Positions 1 to 7,904 of a DNA stretch of 64,000 bases are shown here, piece by piece. Position 1 is the stretch's first letter; each line of letters starts with the position of its first letter. The position numbers and the translations under genes were made by a program. The notes beneath the pieces are model-generated. The model was given only the letters and a program-made list of their open reading frames with translations. It had not been told where the DNA came from and ran no database searches. Origin of the DNA: Clostridiales bacterium (GTDB lineage: Bacteria > Bacillota > Clostridia > Oscillospirales > Oscillospiraceae); contig JALFJQ010000022.1 of assembly GCA_022775085.1 (NCBI GenBank), forward strand, positions 1-64,000, written 5' to 3'.

Positions 1-41
1 AATCCGGATTAAACATTTTATTAGAGAATCATATGAGACGG

Positions 42-192
42 GAATATGTGATTTTCTATTCCGAAAATCACATATTCGGCAACGCCATCAGGCGGTGCCT
101 TCTCGATAAAAATTGAACATTTTTATCGAGAATTAGTATGAGAGCGGCACCCCTCAGTCAGCTAACGCTGACAGCTCCCCTAAAAGGGGAGC
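42..192. repeat. array of five consecutive hairpins
   Basis: No gene is visible in bases 1-246. The stretch holds near-perfect inverted repeats in a row: 42-55 with 64-77 (14 bp), 79-98 (one mismatch), 100-112 with 120-132 (13 bp), 157-162 with 167-172, and 174-180 with 186-192. Bases 121-142 recur in part at 27440-27463. The design resembles the array at 62294-62550, though the sequences differ. It is intergenic repeat DNA of unknown role. Confidence 0.6.
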
Positions 193-196
193 CTTG

Positions 197-232
197 CAAA
201 AAAGGCCATCGCGGCGTTCACCGCAATGGCCT
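197..232 (-). terminator. rho-independent terminator after rpiB
   Basis: On the minus strand a GGCCATTGC/GCGATGGCC stem (one mismatch) is followed by six T. It lies 15 bases past the rpiB stop and would end the yabP-to-rpiB transcript. Confidence 0.7.
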
Positions 233-246
233 TACATATCCACATT

Positions 247-687
247 TTACTTTTCCAGCGCCATGACCTTGTCGATTCTGCGCTGATGCCGTTCATTGTG
301 GCTGAACTCGGTTTCCAGCCAGGTGTCCAGAATTTCCAGCGCCAGCAGTTCGCCCACCACACCGGCGCCAATGGCCATCATGTTGGTGTCGTTATGCTCC
401 CGGGTCAGCCGGGCGGACATCACATCGCTGAGCAGGGCGCAGCGGATGCCCTTCACCTTATTGGCGGCGATGGACACGCCGATGCCGGTGGTGCACAGGA
501 CGATGCCCTTCTCGCACTCGCCGCTGGCAACGGCCCTGGCCGCAGCGGCGGCGAAGTCGGGATAGTCGCAGCTGTCGGCGGAGTAGGTGCCACAGTCCTT
601 GACCTCATAGCCCTTGGCTTCCAGATGGGCCACCATCTTATTTTTCAGCGTCAGCGCGCCGTGATCACAGCCAATGGAAATTTTCAT
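247..687 (-). CDS. rpiB: ribose-5-phosphate isomerase B
   Basis: RpiB/LacAB-family isomerase that interconverts ribose 5-phosphate and ribulose 5-phosphate in the cytosolic non-oxidative pentose phosphate pathway. The 146 residues match the family length of about 145-150. The N-terminus MKISIGCDHGA carries the phosphate-binding Asp-His pair, Cys65 in LCTTGIG is the expected catalytic base (family consensus CGTGIG), His98 sits in REHNDTN, and the ERHQRRIDKV tail is typical. It follows the SDR gene by 18 bases and is the last gene before a terminator, so it is probably a passenger at the end of the yabP-divIC-yabR operon. The family call is secure; allose 6-phosphate isomerase activity cannot be excluded. 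Confidence 0.93.
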   Translation of the reverse strand: MKISIGCDHGALTLKNKMVAHLEAKGYEVKDCGTYSADSCDYPDFAAAAARAVASGECEKGIVLCTTGIGVSIAANKVKGIRCALLSDVMSARLTREHNDTNMMAIGAGVVGELLALEILDTWLETEFSHNERHQRRIDKVMALEK

Positions 688-705
688 GGAAAAGTCCTCC
701 TTAGT

Positions 706-1404
706 TTACATAACAAGTCCGCCGCTGACACCCAGAACCTGTCCGGTGACAAATTCCGCGTCAGCAAGAGACTCTACCACTTTTGCCACGTCCTCGGGGG
801 TGCCGTTACGCTCCAGCGGCGCTTCCTGGGCCAGCTCGTCCAGAACGTTCTGAGAAACATTGGCGCACATATCCGTGAGGATCACCCCGGGGGCCACGCA
901 GTTGACCCGGATGCCGCTGGGGCCAAGCTCCTTGGCAAGGGCCTTGGTCAGGGCGATGACTGCTCCCTTGGTGGCGGAATAGGCCGCCTCGCAGGAGGCT
1001 CCCACCTGTCCCCACATACTGGACACGGTGACGATGCTGCCGCTGTGTCTGCGCAGAAACGCAGGCATGGCGGCTTTCACGCAGTTGTAGATGCCCTTGA
1101 CGTTTACGTCAAAAATGCGGTCCCATTCCGCGTCAACCATATCCGTCAAAAGCCCATACCAGCAGACACCGGCGTTGCACACCAGAATGTCCACCTCCGG
1201 GATGTTCAAAAAGGCTTCCGCCACCGCCGCTCCGTCGGCGACGTCGCAGCAGATGGGTGTCGCGCCGGTTTTTTCCGCCACGTTCCGGGCGGCTTCGTGG
1301 TTTTTCTCGTACAGGAAATACACCCGGTCTCCCCGGCTCGCATACCGGGCCACAATGGCCGATCCAATACCCCGGGAGCCGCCGGTGACGACTACGCTCG
1401 CCAT
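706..1404 (-). CDS. SDR-family NAD(P)-dependent oxidoreductase (FabG-like)
   Basis: Short-chain dehydrogenase/reductase of 232 residues. The Rossmann motif TGGSRGIG is at residues 7-14, NAG follows near residue 78, and the catalytic Ser, Tyr and Lys are present (SSM, then YSATK). The closing FVTGQVLGVSGG is the standard FabG-type end. It resembles 3-oxoacyl-ACP reductases, but no fatty-acid genes are nearby, so the substrate is unknown. Its ATG overlaps the TGA of the S1-domain gene upstream (bases 1402-1406), which implies translational coupling to yabR. Confidence 0.85.
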   Translation of the reverse strand: MASVVVTGGSRGIGSAIVARYASRGDRVYFLYEKNHEAARNVAEKTGATPICCDVADGAAVAEAFLNIPEVDILVCNAGVCWYGLLTDMVDAEWDRIFDVNVKGIYNCVKAAMPAFLRRHSGSIVTVSSMWGQVGASCEAAYSATKGAVIALTKALAKELGPSGIRVNCVAPGVILTDMCANVSQNVLDELAQEAPLERNGTPEDVAKVVESLADAEFVTGQVLGVSGGLVM

Positions 1405-1892
1405 CAGCCCCGCCGTCTGGGGCGGCTGCTGCCGCGGTGATCGGCGTACTGCTTGATGCCGGAGAGTTTGCTGTCAGACTCGGACATAAATGCTTTCAGC
1501 TTCTCCTCGAACAGCTGATCTGCGGTCTTGGGCGCGGCGGGCTGCATAGGCGCGCGTTGCAGCTGGGGCCGTGCACCCTCTCTGTTCTGAGGGCCGCCCT
1601 CCCGACGCTGACCGCCGTTTCCGCCTCGGTAGGCAGGCTTTCCACCATCCCGCTGGGGTTTCGGCTCCAGACGCTTGATGGACAGATTGATCTTGCCGTT
1701 GTCCGTTCCGATCACCATGACCTTCACGTCCTGCCCCTCCGTCAGGTGCTGACGGATGTCGCTGACATAGGCGTTGGCCACCTCGGAAATATGTACCATA
1801 CCGGTCTTATTGTCCGGCAGGGAGATGAACGCGCCGAAATTGGTGATGGACTTGACTTTGCCCTCTACGACTGCTCCTACGGTTAACTCCAT
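1404..1892 (-). CDS. yabR: S1-domain RNA-binding protein (YabR-like)
   Basis: Small RNA-binding protein with one S1 domain. Residues 1-75 read as an S1 fold (VGAVVEGKVKSITNFGAF, then GMVHISEVA). Residues 85-125 are a basic Arg/Gly/Gln-rich linker, and the C-terminus is Arg-rich. The start at 1892 is chosen for a GGAGGAAGC ribosome site 9 bases upstream; the frame is open further upstream but only through repeat DNA. Position after divIC matches yabR in Bacillus and Clostridia, where the protein is thought to bind RNA or ribosomes. The family is clear; the exact role is not known. Confidence 0.85.
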   Translation of the reverse strand: MELTVGAVVEGKVKSITNFGAFISLPDNKTGMVHISEVANAYVSDIRQHLTEGQDVKVMVIGTDNGKINLSIKRLEPKPQRDGGKPAYRGGNGGQRREGGPQNREGARPQLQRAPMQPAAPKTADQLFEEKLKAFMSESDSKLSGIKQYADHRGSSRPRRRG

Positions 1893-1969
1893 ATATGCTC
1901 TGCTTCCTCCAAATATTATGTGATGGCAATTTCTGCCTGAATGATAAAGTGATGTATCAATGTGTACAG

Positions 1970-2107
1970 CGTAGGGCGGGGTCATGACCCCGCCGACCAT
2001 GCTGGATAATCGAATCGGCAAAAAGCGGCGCAATCCCTACATTTCCAATTGGTCGATACCCACACAAAGGAATCGGTGCGTCGGCGGGGTCATGACCCCG
2101 CCCTACG
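1970..2107. repeat. 138-bp element with perfect 28-bp inverted ends
   Basis: Bases 1970-1997 and 2080-2107 are exact reverse complements of each other, and each end is itself a palindrome around GGGGTCATGACCCC. The element sits between divIC and yabR without breaking either. It is the fullest member of the GTAGGGCGGGG palindrome family in this window and looks like a non-autonomous MITE. Bases 1999-2010 resemble the core of the repeat at 45132-45253. Confidence 0.75.
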
Positions 2108-2118
2108 ATTGGCATACG

Positions 2119-2421
2119 TTATTCCGGATGAATGAGAACGGTATCCGGGTCGGCAAGGCCCAGCTCATCCTGGGCGATCTGGCGAATGCTCTGCACGGAA
2201 CCGATGTTATCGATCTTTTCCTGAAGGTCGGCGTTTTCGCCCTCCATGGCCGCCGCCTGCTCCGTCTTTCGCTGGGTCTCTGCCTGAATACCGCTGTGCA
2301 CCCACTGCAGGGCCACCAGCGCTGCCACGGAGAAGAGGATCAGCACGATCAGGGCGACTTTCAGGCTTGCCGGTGCTGAGCGCAGTCTGACTTTGTACTT
2401 TCCGGTTTTGAATTCTTTCAT
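2119..2421 (-). CDS. divIC: septum formation initiator DivIC/FtsB family
   Basis: Bitopic division protein of 100 residues. A basic cytoplasmic tail (1-20) leads to one membrane segment (about 21-41), an extracytoplasmic coiled coil (about 43-72) and the family ending IRQIAQDELGLADPDTV. DivIC acts with FtsL and DivIB/FtsQ in the divisome. It lies between yabQ and yabR as in Bacillus and Clostridia. The open frame of yabQ runs 215 bases into this gene in another frame. Length and architecture are normal. Confidence 0.9.
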   Translation of the reverse strand: MKEFKTGKYKVRLRSAPASLKVALIVLILFSVAALVALQWVHSGIQAETQRKTEQAAAMEGENADLQEKIDNIGSVQSIRQIAQDELGLADPDTVLIHPE

Positions 2422-2869
2422 GGGATTTTCCTCTGCGCCGGTCCCGGCGCGGCCAAATATGGTTTTTCACTATTGTAACCCATTTTTCCACAGATGCAAA
2501 TAGAAATTTCAAAAAAACGAAAAATTTTTTCACCGGCAGAAGAAATGTCCCGGCGATCCTTGCCAGGATCTTCCAGAATCCCGCAAAAATTGGCCGCAGG
2601 AGCCGCCCGGCAGTGCTCTCCCACAGGACTCCGCCCGTCATCATCGCAATGGCAAAGCCCGCCCGGATGTCCCCGGCGCAGACCCCAAAGCTGAGGTAGA
2701 TCCATGTCCACAGAGCCGCCAGAAGAAACGCACCGTCGGCCGTCAGCGTATACCGGGGGCGCAGAGGCCGCAGAAATCCGTACAGAAGCCCCAGCGCCGC
2801 TCCCAGCGCCAGGGCGCAGGCCATGCGGTAGGCCGCGACTGCCGGGGTCAACGAAACAGTCTCCGCCAT
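2207..2869 (-). CDS. yabQ: spore cortex biosynthesis protein YabQ
   Basis: Sporulation membrane protein; in Bacillus YabQ is needed for spore cortex formation. Residues 1-130 have the YabQ pattern: several hydrophobic segments with LGLLYGFLRPLR and FGVCAGDIRAGFA. After about residue 150 the frame turns Arg/Gly-rich and overlaps divIC for 215 bases, where the divIC frame carries the conserved protein. The true C-terminus therefore probably ends near 2420, and either a base change removed the stop or a small frameshift exists around 2420-2450. The start overlaps the end of yabP by 22 bases. The family is clear; the 3' end is doubtful. Confidence 0.75.
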   Translation of the reverse strand: MAETVSLTPAVAAYRMACALALGAALGLLYGFLRPLRPRYTLTADGAFLLAALWTWIYLSFGVCAGDIRAGFAIAMMTGGVLWESTAGRLLRPIFAGFWKILARIAGTFLLPVKKFFVFLKFLFASVEKWVTIVKNHIWPRRDRRRGKSHERIQNRKVQSQTALSTGKPESRPDRADPLLRGSAGGPAVGAQRYSGRDPAKDGAGGGHGGRKRRPSGKDR

Positions 2870-3108
2870 CCGCCCTGCCTGGGTTCCTCGTAGGAAAGGG
2901 CGCCGATAGTTCCCTCCACCGCCACCTGCCCGCCCTCCAGCGACAGATTCTGAAGCGACAGCTGCTGACCCTGGACGATCAGAAGGCCCAGAGAGGTCTG
3001 CAAGACCACAGTATTCTCATCGAAGCTGACCACCTCCGTCACCCCGGTCATGGTGAGGCTCTTACGCTCGTTCAGCTGAAGCTTATGGGGCAAACGCGTC
3101 TCCTCCAA
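2848..3108 (-). CDS. yabP: sporulation protein YabP
   Basis: YabP-family sporulation protein of 86 residues, with N-terminal PHKLQLNERKSLTMTGVTEVVSFDE and a beta-rich body typical of YabP/YqfC. Related proteins act in cortex and envelope assembly of the forespore. It is the first gene of the yabP-yabQ-divIC-yabR run; the small S4-domain gene (yabO/hslR) usually placed upstream is absent and repeat DNA lies there instead. Together with yabQ it is the best evidence that the organism sporulates. Confidence 0.9.
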   Translation of the reverse strand: MEETRLPHKLQLNERKSLTMTGVTEVVSFDENTVVLQTSLGLLIVQGQQLSLQNLSLEGGQVAVEGTIGALSYEEPRQGGWRRLFR

Positions 3109-3179
3109 AGTGCTCCCTCCCTTGCCCTTTCAGCCTATGCGCGGGCCGGGAAGGATATGCAAAGGGCGGGTCAATGACC

Positions 3180-3347
3180 CGCCCCGGCGATTTATCATAT
3201 TGGGAAACAATACCGAGCGTGGTGCTCCGCGCAGCGAATCCGAAATAACAATGATTGCCAGTGGCAATCATACAATAATGAACACCCAATGGTGTTACGA
3301 TTACTGAACACCCACCCACGGCTCCGGCTGGCAGCCCCGCCGCCTTA
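3180..3347 (-). repeat. stop-abutting repeat, copy 1 (after glyQS)
   Basis: Read in the glyQS direction, the repeat starts at the TAA stop with a GC-rich hairpin, passes GTAATCGTAACACCATTGGGT and a GATTGCCACTGGCAATCA dyad, and ends with CTCGGTATTGTTTCCC. Matching copies lie after citF (52893-53002) and after the regulator gene at 58936. It fills the 236-base gap between yabP and glyQS. Confidence 0.65.
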
Positions 3348-4772
3348 GAACTCGCACTTCTTGGCGATATAGTCCTTCAGCTCGCTGATGGGAATACGAA
3401 CCTGCTCCATGGTATCCCGGTCACGGACGGTGACGCAGTTGTCGGCAGGGGTATTCTCGTCGCCCACGGTCTGGAAGTCCACGGTGATGCACAGGGGCGT
3501 ACCGATCTCGTCCTCCCGGCGGTAGCGCTTGCCGATGGAGCCGGCGTCGTCGAAGTCCACCATGAAGTCCTTCTTGAGCATCTTGTAGATTTCCTCGGCC
3601 TTGGGGCTGAGCTTCTTGGAGAGGGGCAGGACAGCCGCCTTGAAGGGGGCGAGGTAGGGGTGCAGGTGCAGCACGGTACGGATGTCGGGGTTGCCCTTCT
3701 TGTCCACGCCAACCTGCTCCTCGTCGTAGGCCTCACACAGGAAGGCCAGCGCCACACGGTCGCAGCCCAGGCTCGGCTCGATGACGTAGGGGATATAGTG
3801 CTCCCCCTTCTCCTGATCGAAGTATTCAAGGCTCTTGCCGGAAGCCTCCTGATGGCGGCCCAGGTCGTAGTTGGTGCGGTCAGCAATGCCCCACAGCTCG
3901 CCCCAGCCGGAGCCGAAGGGGAACTGGTACTCGATGTCGGTGGTAGCCCGGGAATAGAAGGCCAGTTCGGCAGGCTCGTGATCCCGCAGCCGCAGGGAAT
4001 CTTCCTTGATGCCAAGGCTCAGCAGCCAGTTCTTGCAGAAGTCCTTCCAGTAGGCGAACCATTCCAGATCGGTGCCGGGCTGGCAGAAGAACTCGCACTC
4101 CATCTGCTCGAATTCCCGGGTACGGAAGGTGAAGTTGCCCGGGGTGATCTCGTTGCGGAAGGCCTTGCCCACCTGGCACACGCCGAAGGGCAGCTTTTTC
4201 CGGGTGGTGCGCTGAATGTTGGCGAAGTTCACGAAGATGCCCTGAGCGGTCTCGGGCCGCAGGTAACAGGTGGAAGCGGTGTCCTCGGTGACGCCGATCT
4301 GGGTCTTGAACATCAGATTGAACTTGCGGATGGAAGTAAAGTGGTGCTTGCCGCACTGGGGGCAGACCACGTCCTCGTGCTCAGAAATGAAAGCGTCCAT
4401 CTCGTCAAAGTTCATGGCGTCCACGTTGACGCCTTTGCCGGAGGGAGAAGCCTCGATAAGCTTGTCCGCCCGCTCCCGGGAACCGCAGCCCTTGCAGTCC
4501 ACCAGAGGATCGGAGAAGGAGCCCACGTGACCGGTGGTGACCCAGGTGGTGGGGTTCATGATGATGGCGGCGTCCAGACCCACATTGTAGTCGGATTCCT
4601 GCACAAACTTCTTGAGCCATGCCTTCTTGACGTTATTCTTGAACTCCACGCCAAGGGGGCCGTAGTCCCAGGAGTTGGCCAGGCCGCCGTAAATCTCAGA
4701 ACCGGCGTAGACGTAGCCCCGGTTCTTGCAGAGGTTTACGATCATGTCCAGTGTTTTTTCGCTGTTCTTCAT
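3345..4772 (-). CDS. glyQS: glycyl-tRNA synthetase (single-chain, class II)
   Basis: Charges tRNA-Gly with glycine in the cytosol. The 475 residues match the single-chain enzyme of Gram-positive bacteria, not the alpha/beta type. Visible marks are the N-terminal [18 protein letters not shown], motif 1 around [13 protein letters not shown], a CxxC pair in the insertion, motif 2 in [26 protein letters not shown], and motif 3 with [13 protein letters not shown]. The start at 4772 follows GGAGGAAATACC. A promoter at 4819-4847 leaves a leader of only about 40 bases, so no T-box precedes it. A stop-abutting repeat follows the gene. Confidence 0.96.
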   Translation of the reverse strand: MKNSEKTLDMIVNLCKNRGYVYAGSEIYGGLANSWDYGPLGVEFKNNVKKAWLKKFVQESDYNVGLDAAIIMNPTTWVTTGHVGSFSDPLVDCKGCGSRERADKLIEASPSGKGVNVDAMNFDEMDAFISEHEDVVCPQCGKHHFTSIRKFNLMFKTQIGVTEDTASTCYLRPETAQGIFVNFANIQRTTRKKLPFGVCQVGKAFRNEITPGNFTFRTREFEQMECEFFCQPGTDLEWFAYWKDFCKNWLLSLGIKEDSLRLRDHEPAELAFYSRATTDIEYQFPFGSGWGELWGIADRTNYDLGRHQEASGKSLEYFDQEKGEHYIPYVIEPSLGCDRVALAFLCEAYDEEQVGVDKKGNPDIRTVLHLHPYLAPFKAAVLPLSKKLSPKAEEIYKMLKKDFMVDFDDAGSIGKRYRREDEIGTPLCITVDFQTVGDENTPADNCVTVRDRDTMEQVRIPISELKDYIAKKCEF

Positions 4773-4818
4773 GGTATTTCCTCCAAATTTTTTTGGGTAT
4801 TCTTGGTACTGAGCGTTT

Positions 4819-4847
4819 ATTATACAGGGATTTTTCCTGTAAATCAA
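4819..4847 (-). promoter_or_regulatory. sigma-A promoter of glyQS
   Basis: Minus-strand TTGATT (4842-4847), 17-base spacer, TATAAT (4819-4824). The start point would be near 4812, about 40 bases before the ATG. Confidence 0.75.
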
Positions 4848-4888
4848 GAGGGAAAGCCGGATTTTGCGGCTGCATACCGAAATCTATG

Positions 4889-5707
4889 TCATTGCGAATA
4901 CCGAAAATCCTCGCCCAGATCGGCAATCATTTTTTCATACACCATGTCGCTCAAGGCCACGGTGTTCATCCCGGCATAGGCTTCCGGCGGGATGATGTCC
5001 ACCAGATGCAGCTCTACGTCGGTATGGCGGAGGTGCTTGAGATTCTTAAAAATCTGCCGGGTGTTCTGAATGGTACACACCACGATGGGCACGTTTGTCT
5101 TTTGGGCGATCTTGAACACGCCGGGGCGGAAGGGGTGGAGCTTCCCGTCCTTGCTGGTGTACCCTTCCGGGAAGGCGCAGACGGAGACCTTGTCCTCCTT
5201 AATGAGCTGAATACATTTGATGATGGATTTCAGGGCCTGCCGGTCGTTCTCCCGGTCAATGGGCTGGCAGAGGATCCTGTGCATGAAGGCTCCGATGAAG
5301 GGCAGGTCATAATTTTCCTTCTTGGTCAGAAAGGCCAGCTGGCTCTTCCGAAAGCAGTGGAGCACGATGCCGGGATCGGCGATGAACAGGTGGTTGCACA
5401 CCAGCAGGAACCGGCCCTCCTTGGGGGTGTTTTCCAGTCCTTTCGTATGCAGCCGCACCCGCACCAGCTGAATCAGGGCCTCGATGTAGAGGTGCATGAT
5501 CCGGCGGTAGAAGGGGCTGTCCTCCTCCTGGGGCTTATCAAGGTCCACCACCGCGCAGATTGCCCACAAAAAGGCAACCGCCAGCAAAAACAGCAACCCG
5601 TAAATGCCCACAAACAGCAGCGGCAGCGTCCACAGTGCCCAGCCCATGCAGGCATAGACCACACAAGAAACCAGCGCAGACACACCGGCAATGGTTTTCA
5701 GAAGCAT
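4889..5707 (-). CDS. plsC: 1-acyl-sn-glycerol-3-phosphate acyltransferase
   Basis: Membrane acyltransferase that makes phosphatidic acid from lysophosphatidate. Two hydrophobic segments at about residues 5-52 anchor it. The catalytic HX4D box is His106-Asp111 in NHLFIADPG, and the FPEG motif is at 179-182 (FPEGYTSKDGK). The 272 residues are a little longer than bacterial PlsC because of the extra N-terminal membrane segment. The start at 5707 is set by AAGGAG 8 bases upstream; a promoter at 5738-5766 lies just before it. The family is secure, the exact acyl acceptor less so. Confidence 0.87.
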   Translation of the reverse strand: MLLKTIAGVSALVSCVVYACMGWALWTLPLLFVGIYGLLFLLAVAFLWAICAVVDLDKPQEEDSPFYRRIMHLYIEALIQLVRVRLHTKGLENTPKEGRFLLVCNHLFIADPGIVLHCFRKSQLAFLTKKENYDLPFIGAFMHRILCQPIDRENDRQALKSIIKCIQLIKEDKVSVCAFPEGYTSKDGKLHPFRPGVFKIAQKTNVPIVVCTIQNTRQIFKNLKHLRHTDVELHLVDIIPPEAYAGMNTVALSDMVYEKMIADLGEDFRYSQ

Positions 5708-5737
5708 AGAATTTCTCCTTTTTTCGCACTTGTGGGT

Positions 5738-5766
5738 ATTATACTCCGATTTTCCCGGCAAAACAA
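5738..5766 (-). promoter_or_regulatory. sigma-A promoter of plsC
   Basis: Minus-strand TTGTTT (5761-5766), 17-base spacer, TATAAT (5738-5743), about 30 bases before the start codon. Confidence 0.65.
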
Positions 5767-5823
5767 GGCAGAATACTGACCAAAGAGTTTTTTCGCAGGG
5801 GGCTGGAAATTGGGACAATCAAC

Positions 5824-5832
5824 TGCTATAAT
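5824..5832 (+). promoter_or_regulatory. extended -10 promoter
   Basis: TGCTATAAT with no good -35 box. It drives the membrane-protein gene beginning at 5864 and shows that the ATG at 5810, which is upstream of it, is not the start. Confidence 0.6.
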
Positions 5833-5863
5833 GCAGCTATCAAGAAAATGGGAGGTATGGGCC

Positions 5864-6574
5864 GTGAAGATTCGTAAATATCTGCCTGCGGGCGCACTTG
5901 CGCTGGGATTGGCGTGCTATTACCTGCGCCGGATTCTGTACAGTGTGTATGTGGACGGAACCGGGCTGCTGAAAACCGGCACTGCGCTGGAATGGAGCAT
6001 CTATGCGCTGACGGCGCTGTCTGTCCTGCTGTTTGCCATGGCTGCGAGAAAGCAGATGGATCTGACACCCAATCCCGCCAGTGCCGCTGTCGGGCAGTGC
6101 ATCGGAGGGCTGGGCCTTGGCTGGACGGCCCTGCGCTATCCCGGCGAAATGCCCGGAATGCTTGGAAATCTGTGGAGAATTCTCGGAATTGCCTCTGCTT
6201 TGTGCCTGATTTGGTCGGCTTGGTGTACCTTCCGAAGGAAAAATACCCCTTTTCTCTTTTCTCTGGCGCCCTGTCTATTCTGGCTTACGCACCTGATCGA
6301 CAACTACCGGGGCTGGAGCGGTCAGCCCCAGCTGCAGAGCTATCTGTTCGCATTGCTGGCTACCATGTCCATGGTTCTGTTCACCTACCATACCGCCGGA
6401 GAAACTGTGGACATGGGAAAGCCCCGGATGCGTTGTTTTTCCGCTCTGAGCGCCGGGTTTGCGTGCCTTGCCGCCATACTTGGCCCGGATAAGACGCAGC
6501 CGCTCTGGCTGTCCTGTGCCATCTGGGCGGTGACAAGCCTGTATGCGCCGAAGAATCCAAAGAAAACGGAGTAA
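5864..6574 (+). CDS. polytopic membrane protein of unknown function
   Basis: I do not recognise this protein. It is about 236 residues with six or seven hydrophobic segments, beginning VKIRKYLPAGALALGLACYYL, and has no polar domain of note. The GTG at 5864 is chosen because GGGAGGT lies 7 bases upstream and the extended -10 at 5824-5832 excludes earlier starts. It ends 4 bases before the CCA-adding enzyme ATG, so the two are co-transcribed. Nothing seen indicates substrate or partner. Confidence 0.7.
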   Translation: MKIRKYLPAGALALGLACYYLRRILYSVYVDGTGLLKTGTALEWSIYALTALSVLLFAMAARKQMDLTPNPASAAVGQCIGGLGLGWTALRYPGEMPGMLGNLWRILGIASALCLIWSAWCTFRRKNTPFLFSLAPCLFWLTHLIDNYRGWSGQPQLQSYLFALLATMSMVLFTYHTAGETVDMGKPRMRCFSALSAGFACLAAILGPDKTQPLWLSCAIWAVTSLYAPKNPKKTE

Positions 6575-6578
6575 CTTC

Positions 6579-7904
6579 ATGTATTTGCCGGAATCTATTC
6601 AAAACTGCATAGACTTGCTGGAAAACGCCGGGTTTGCCGCCTATGCCGTAGGGGGCTGTGTCCGGGACGCCTGTCTGGGGCTGACTCCCCACGACTATGA
6701 TCTGTGCACCAGCGCCCTGCCGGAGCAGACCGAGGAGGTTTTCCGGGATTACCGGCTGGTGCTGGCGGGCGAAAAACATGGCACCGTCACCGTCCTCACG
6801 GAAGGCGGCCCGGTAGAGATCACCACCTTCCGCACCGAGGGCGGCTACCGGGACAACCGGCACCCGGACTGGGTGAAATTCGTGCCGGACATTGAGGGCG
6901 ATCTGTCCCGTCGGGACTTTACCGTTAACGCCATGGCCTACTCGCCAAAGCGGGGATTTTCTGACCCCTTCGGCGGGCGGGAAGATTTGAAAAATCACAT
7001 TCTGCGGGCCGTGGGCGACCCGGAAGCCCGCTTTGCCGAGGATTCCCTGCGGATTCTGCGGGGCGTGCGGTTCGCCGCCCGGTTCGGTCTGACCCCGGTG
7101 GAAAAGACCATGGCGGCTATGCTGTCTCAGGCCCACCTCATGGAAAATCTTGCCCGTGAGCGGGTATTCGAAGAATTATGTAAACTTCTTCTCGCCGCCA
7201 AGGCTGCGGACATTACCCGCTTCGCCCCAATCTTGGCGGCAGTGATCCCGGAACTTGCGCCCATGATCGGCTTTGACCAGCACAGCCCCCACCACGCCTA
7301 CGATCTGATTACCCACACCGCCCACGTGCTGGAGGGCGTCCCCACAACCCTTCCCCTGCGCTGGGCCGCTCTGCTCCACGACACGGGAAAGGTCACCACC
7401 TTTACCCTGGACGCCACGGGCCGGGGCCATTTCTACGGCCACGCCCGGGACAGTGCTGCCATAGCCGACAAGATTCTGCGCCGGCTGAAGGCCCCCACCG
7501 CCCTGCGGGAGGAGGCCGTTGCCCTCATCGGCAGGCACATGACCCGGCTCCAGCCGGACCGAAAGCTGCTGCGCCGTCAGGTGTCCAAATACGGTTTTCC
7601 CACGGTGGAAGCCATGCTGGCCCTACAGCAGGCAGACATGGGCAGCAAGGGCACCGGGGAGGACGATGGCAGCACGGTATTTGCCGCGGTTCAGCAGCTT
7701 CTGGCGGATCTGAAAGCGGAGGACGCCTGCCTGAGCCTGAAAGATCTGGCCGTCAACGGAACCGATCTGATTACTCTCGGTTTTCAGGGGAAAGAAATCG
7801 GCGCCTGCCTCAGCGCACTGCTGGAGCAGGTGATTGAGGAACGTCTGCCCAATGAAAGAAGCGCACTGCTGGCCTGGGCCGCAGAGCAAAAGGAGGAACT
7901 ATGA
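6579..7904 (+). CDS. cca: CCA-adding tRNA nucleotidyltransferase with HD domain
   Basis: Adds or repairs the 3' CCA of tRNAs. The class II nucleotidyltransferase head has YAVGGCVRDACLG and the metal-binding DYD in PHDYDLCTSA; RRDFTVNAMAY, the RxxRF region (LRGVRFAARFG) and an ERVFEE helix follow. From about residue 240 an HD hydrolase domain begins, with LRWAALLHDTGK. At 441 residues it has the length of Firmicute CCA enzymes with an HD extension. The start at 6579 follows GGAG by 6 bases. Its TGA overlaps the ATG of the next gene (ATGA at 7901-7904). Confidence 0.93.
   Translation: MYLPESIQNCIDLLENAGFAAYAVGGCVRDACLGLTPHDYDLCTSALPEQTEEVFRDYRLVLAGEKHGTVTVLTEGGPVEITTFRTEGGYRDNRHPDWVKFVPDIEGDLSRRDFTVNAMAYSPKRGFSDPFGGREDLKNHILRAVGDPEARFAEDSLRILRGVRFAARFGLTPVEKTMAAMLSQAHLMENLARERVFEELCKLLLAAKAADITRFAPILAAVIPELAPMIGFDQHSPHHAYDLITHTAHVLEGVPTTLPLRWAALLHDTGKVTTFTLDATGRGHFYGHARDSAAIADKILRRLKAPTALREEAVALIGRHMTRLQPDRKLLRRQVSKYGFPTVEAMLALQQADMGSKGTGEDDGSTVFAAVQQLLADLKAEDACLSLKDLAVNGTDLITLGFQGKEIGACLSALLEQVIEERLPNERSALLAWAAEQKEEL

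Noticed and set aside
4773..4888. T-box riboswitch before glyQS
   Set aside because: The promoter at 4819-4847 leaves only about 40 bases of leader, far too short, and no T-box sequence is present.
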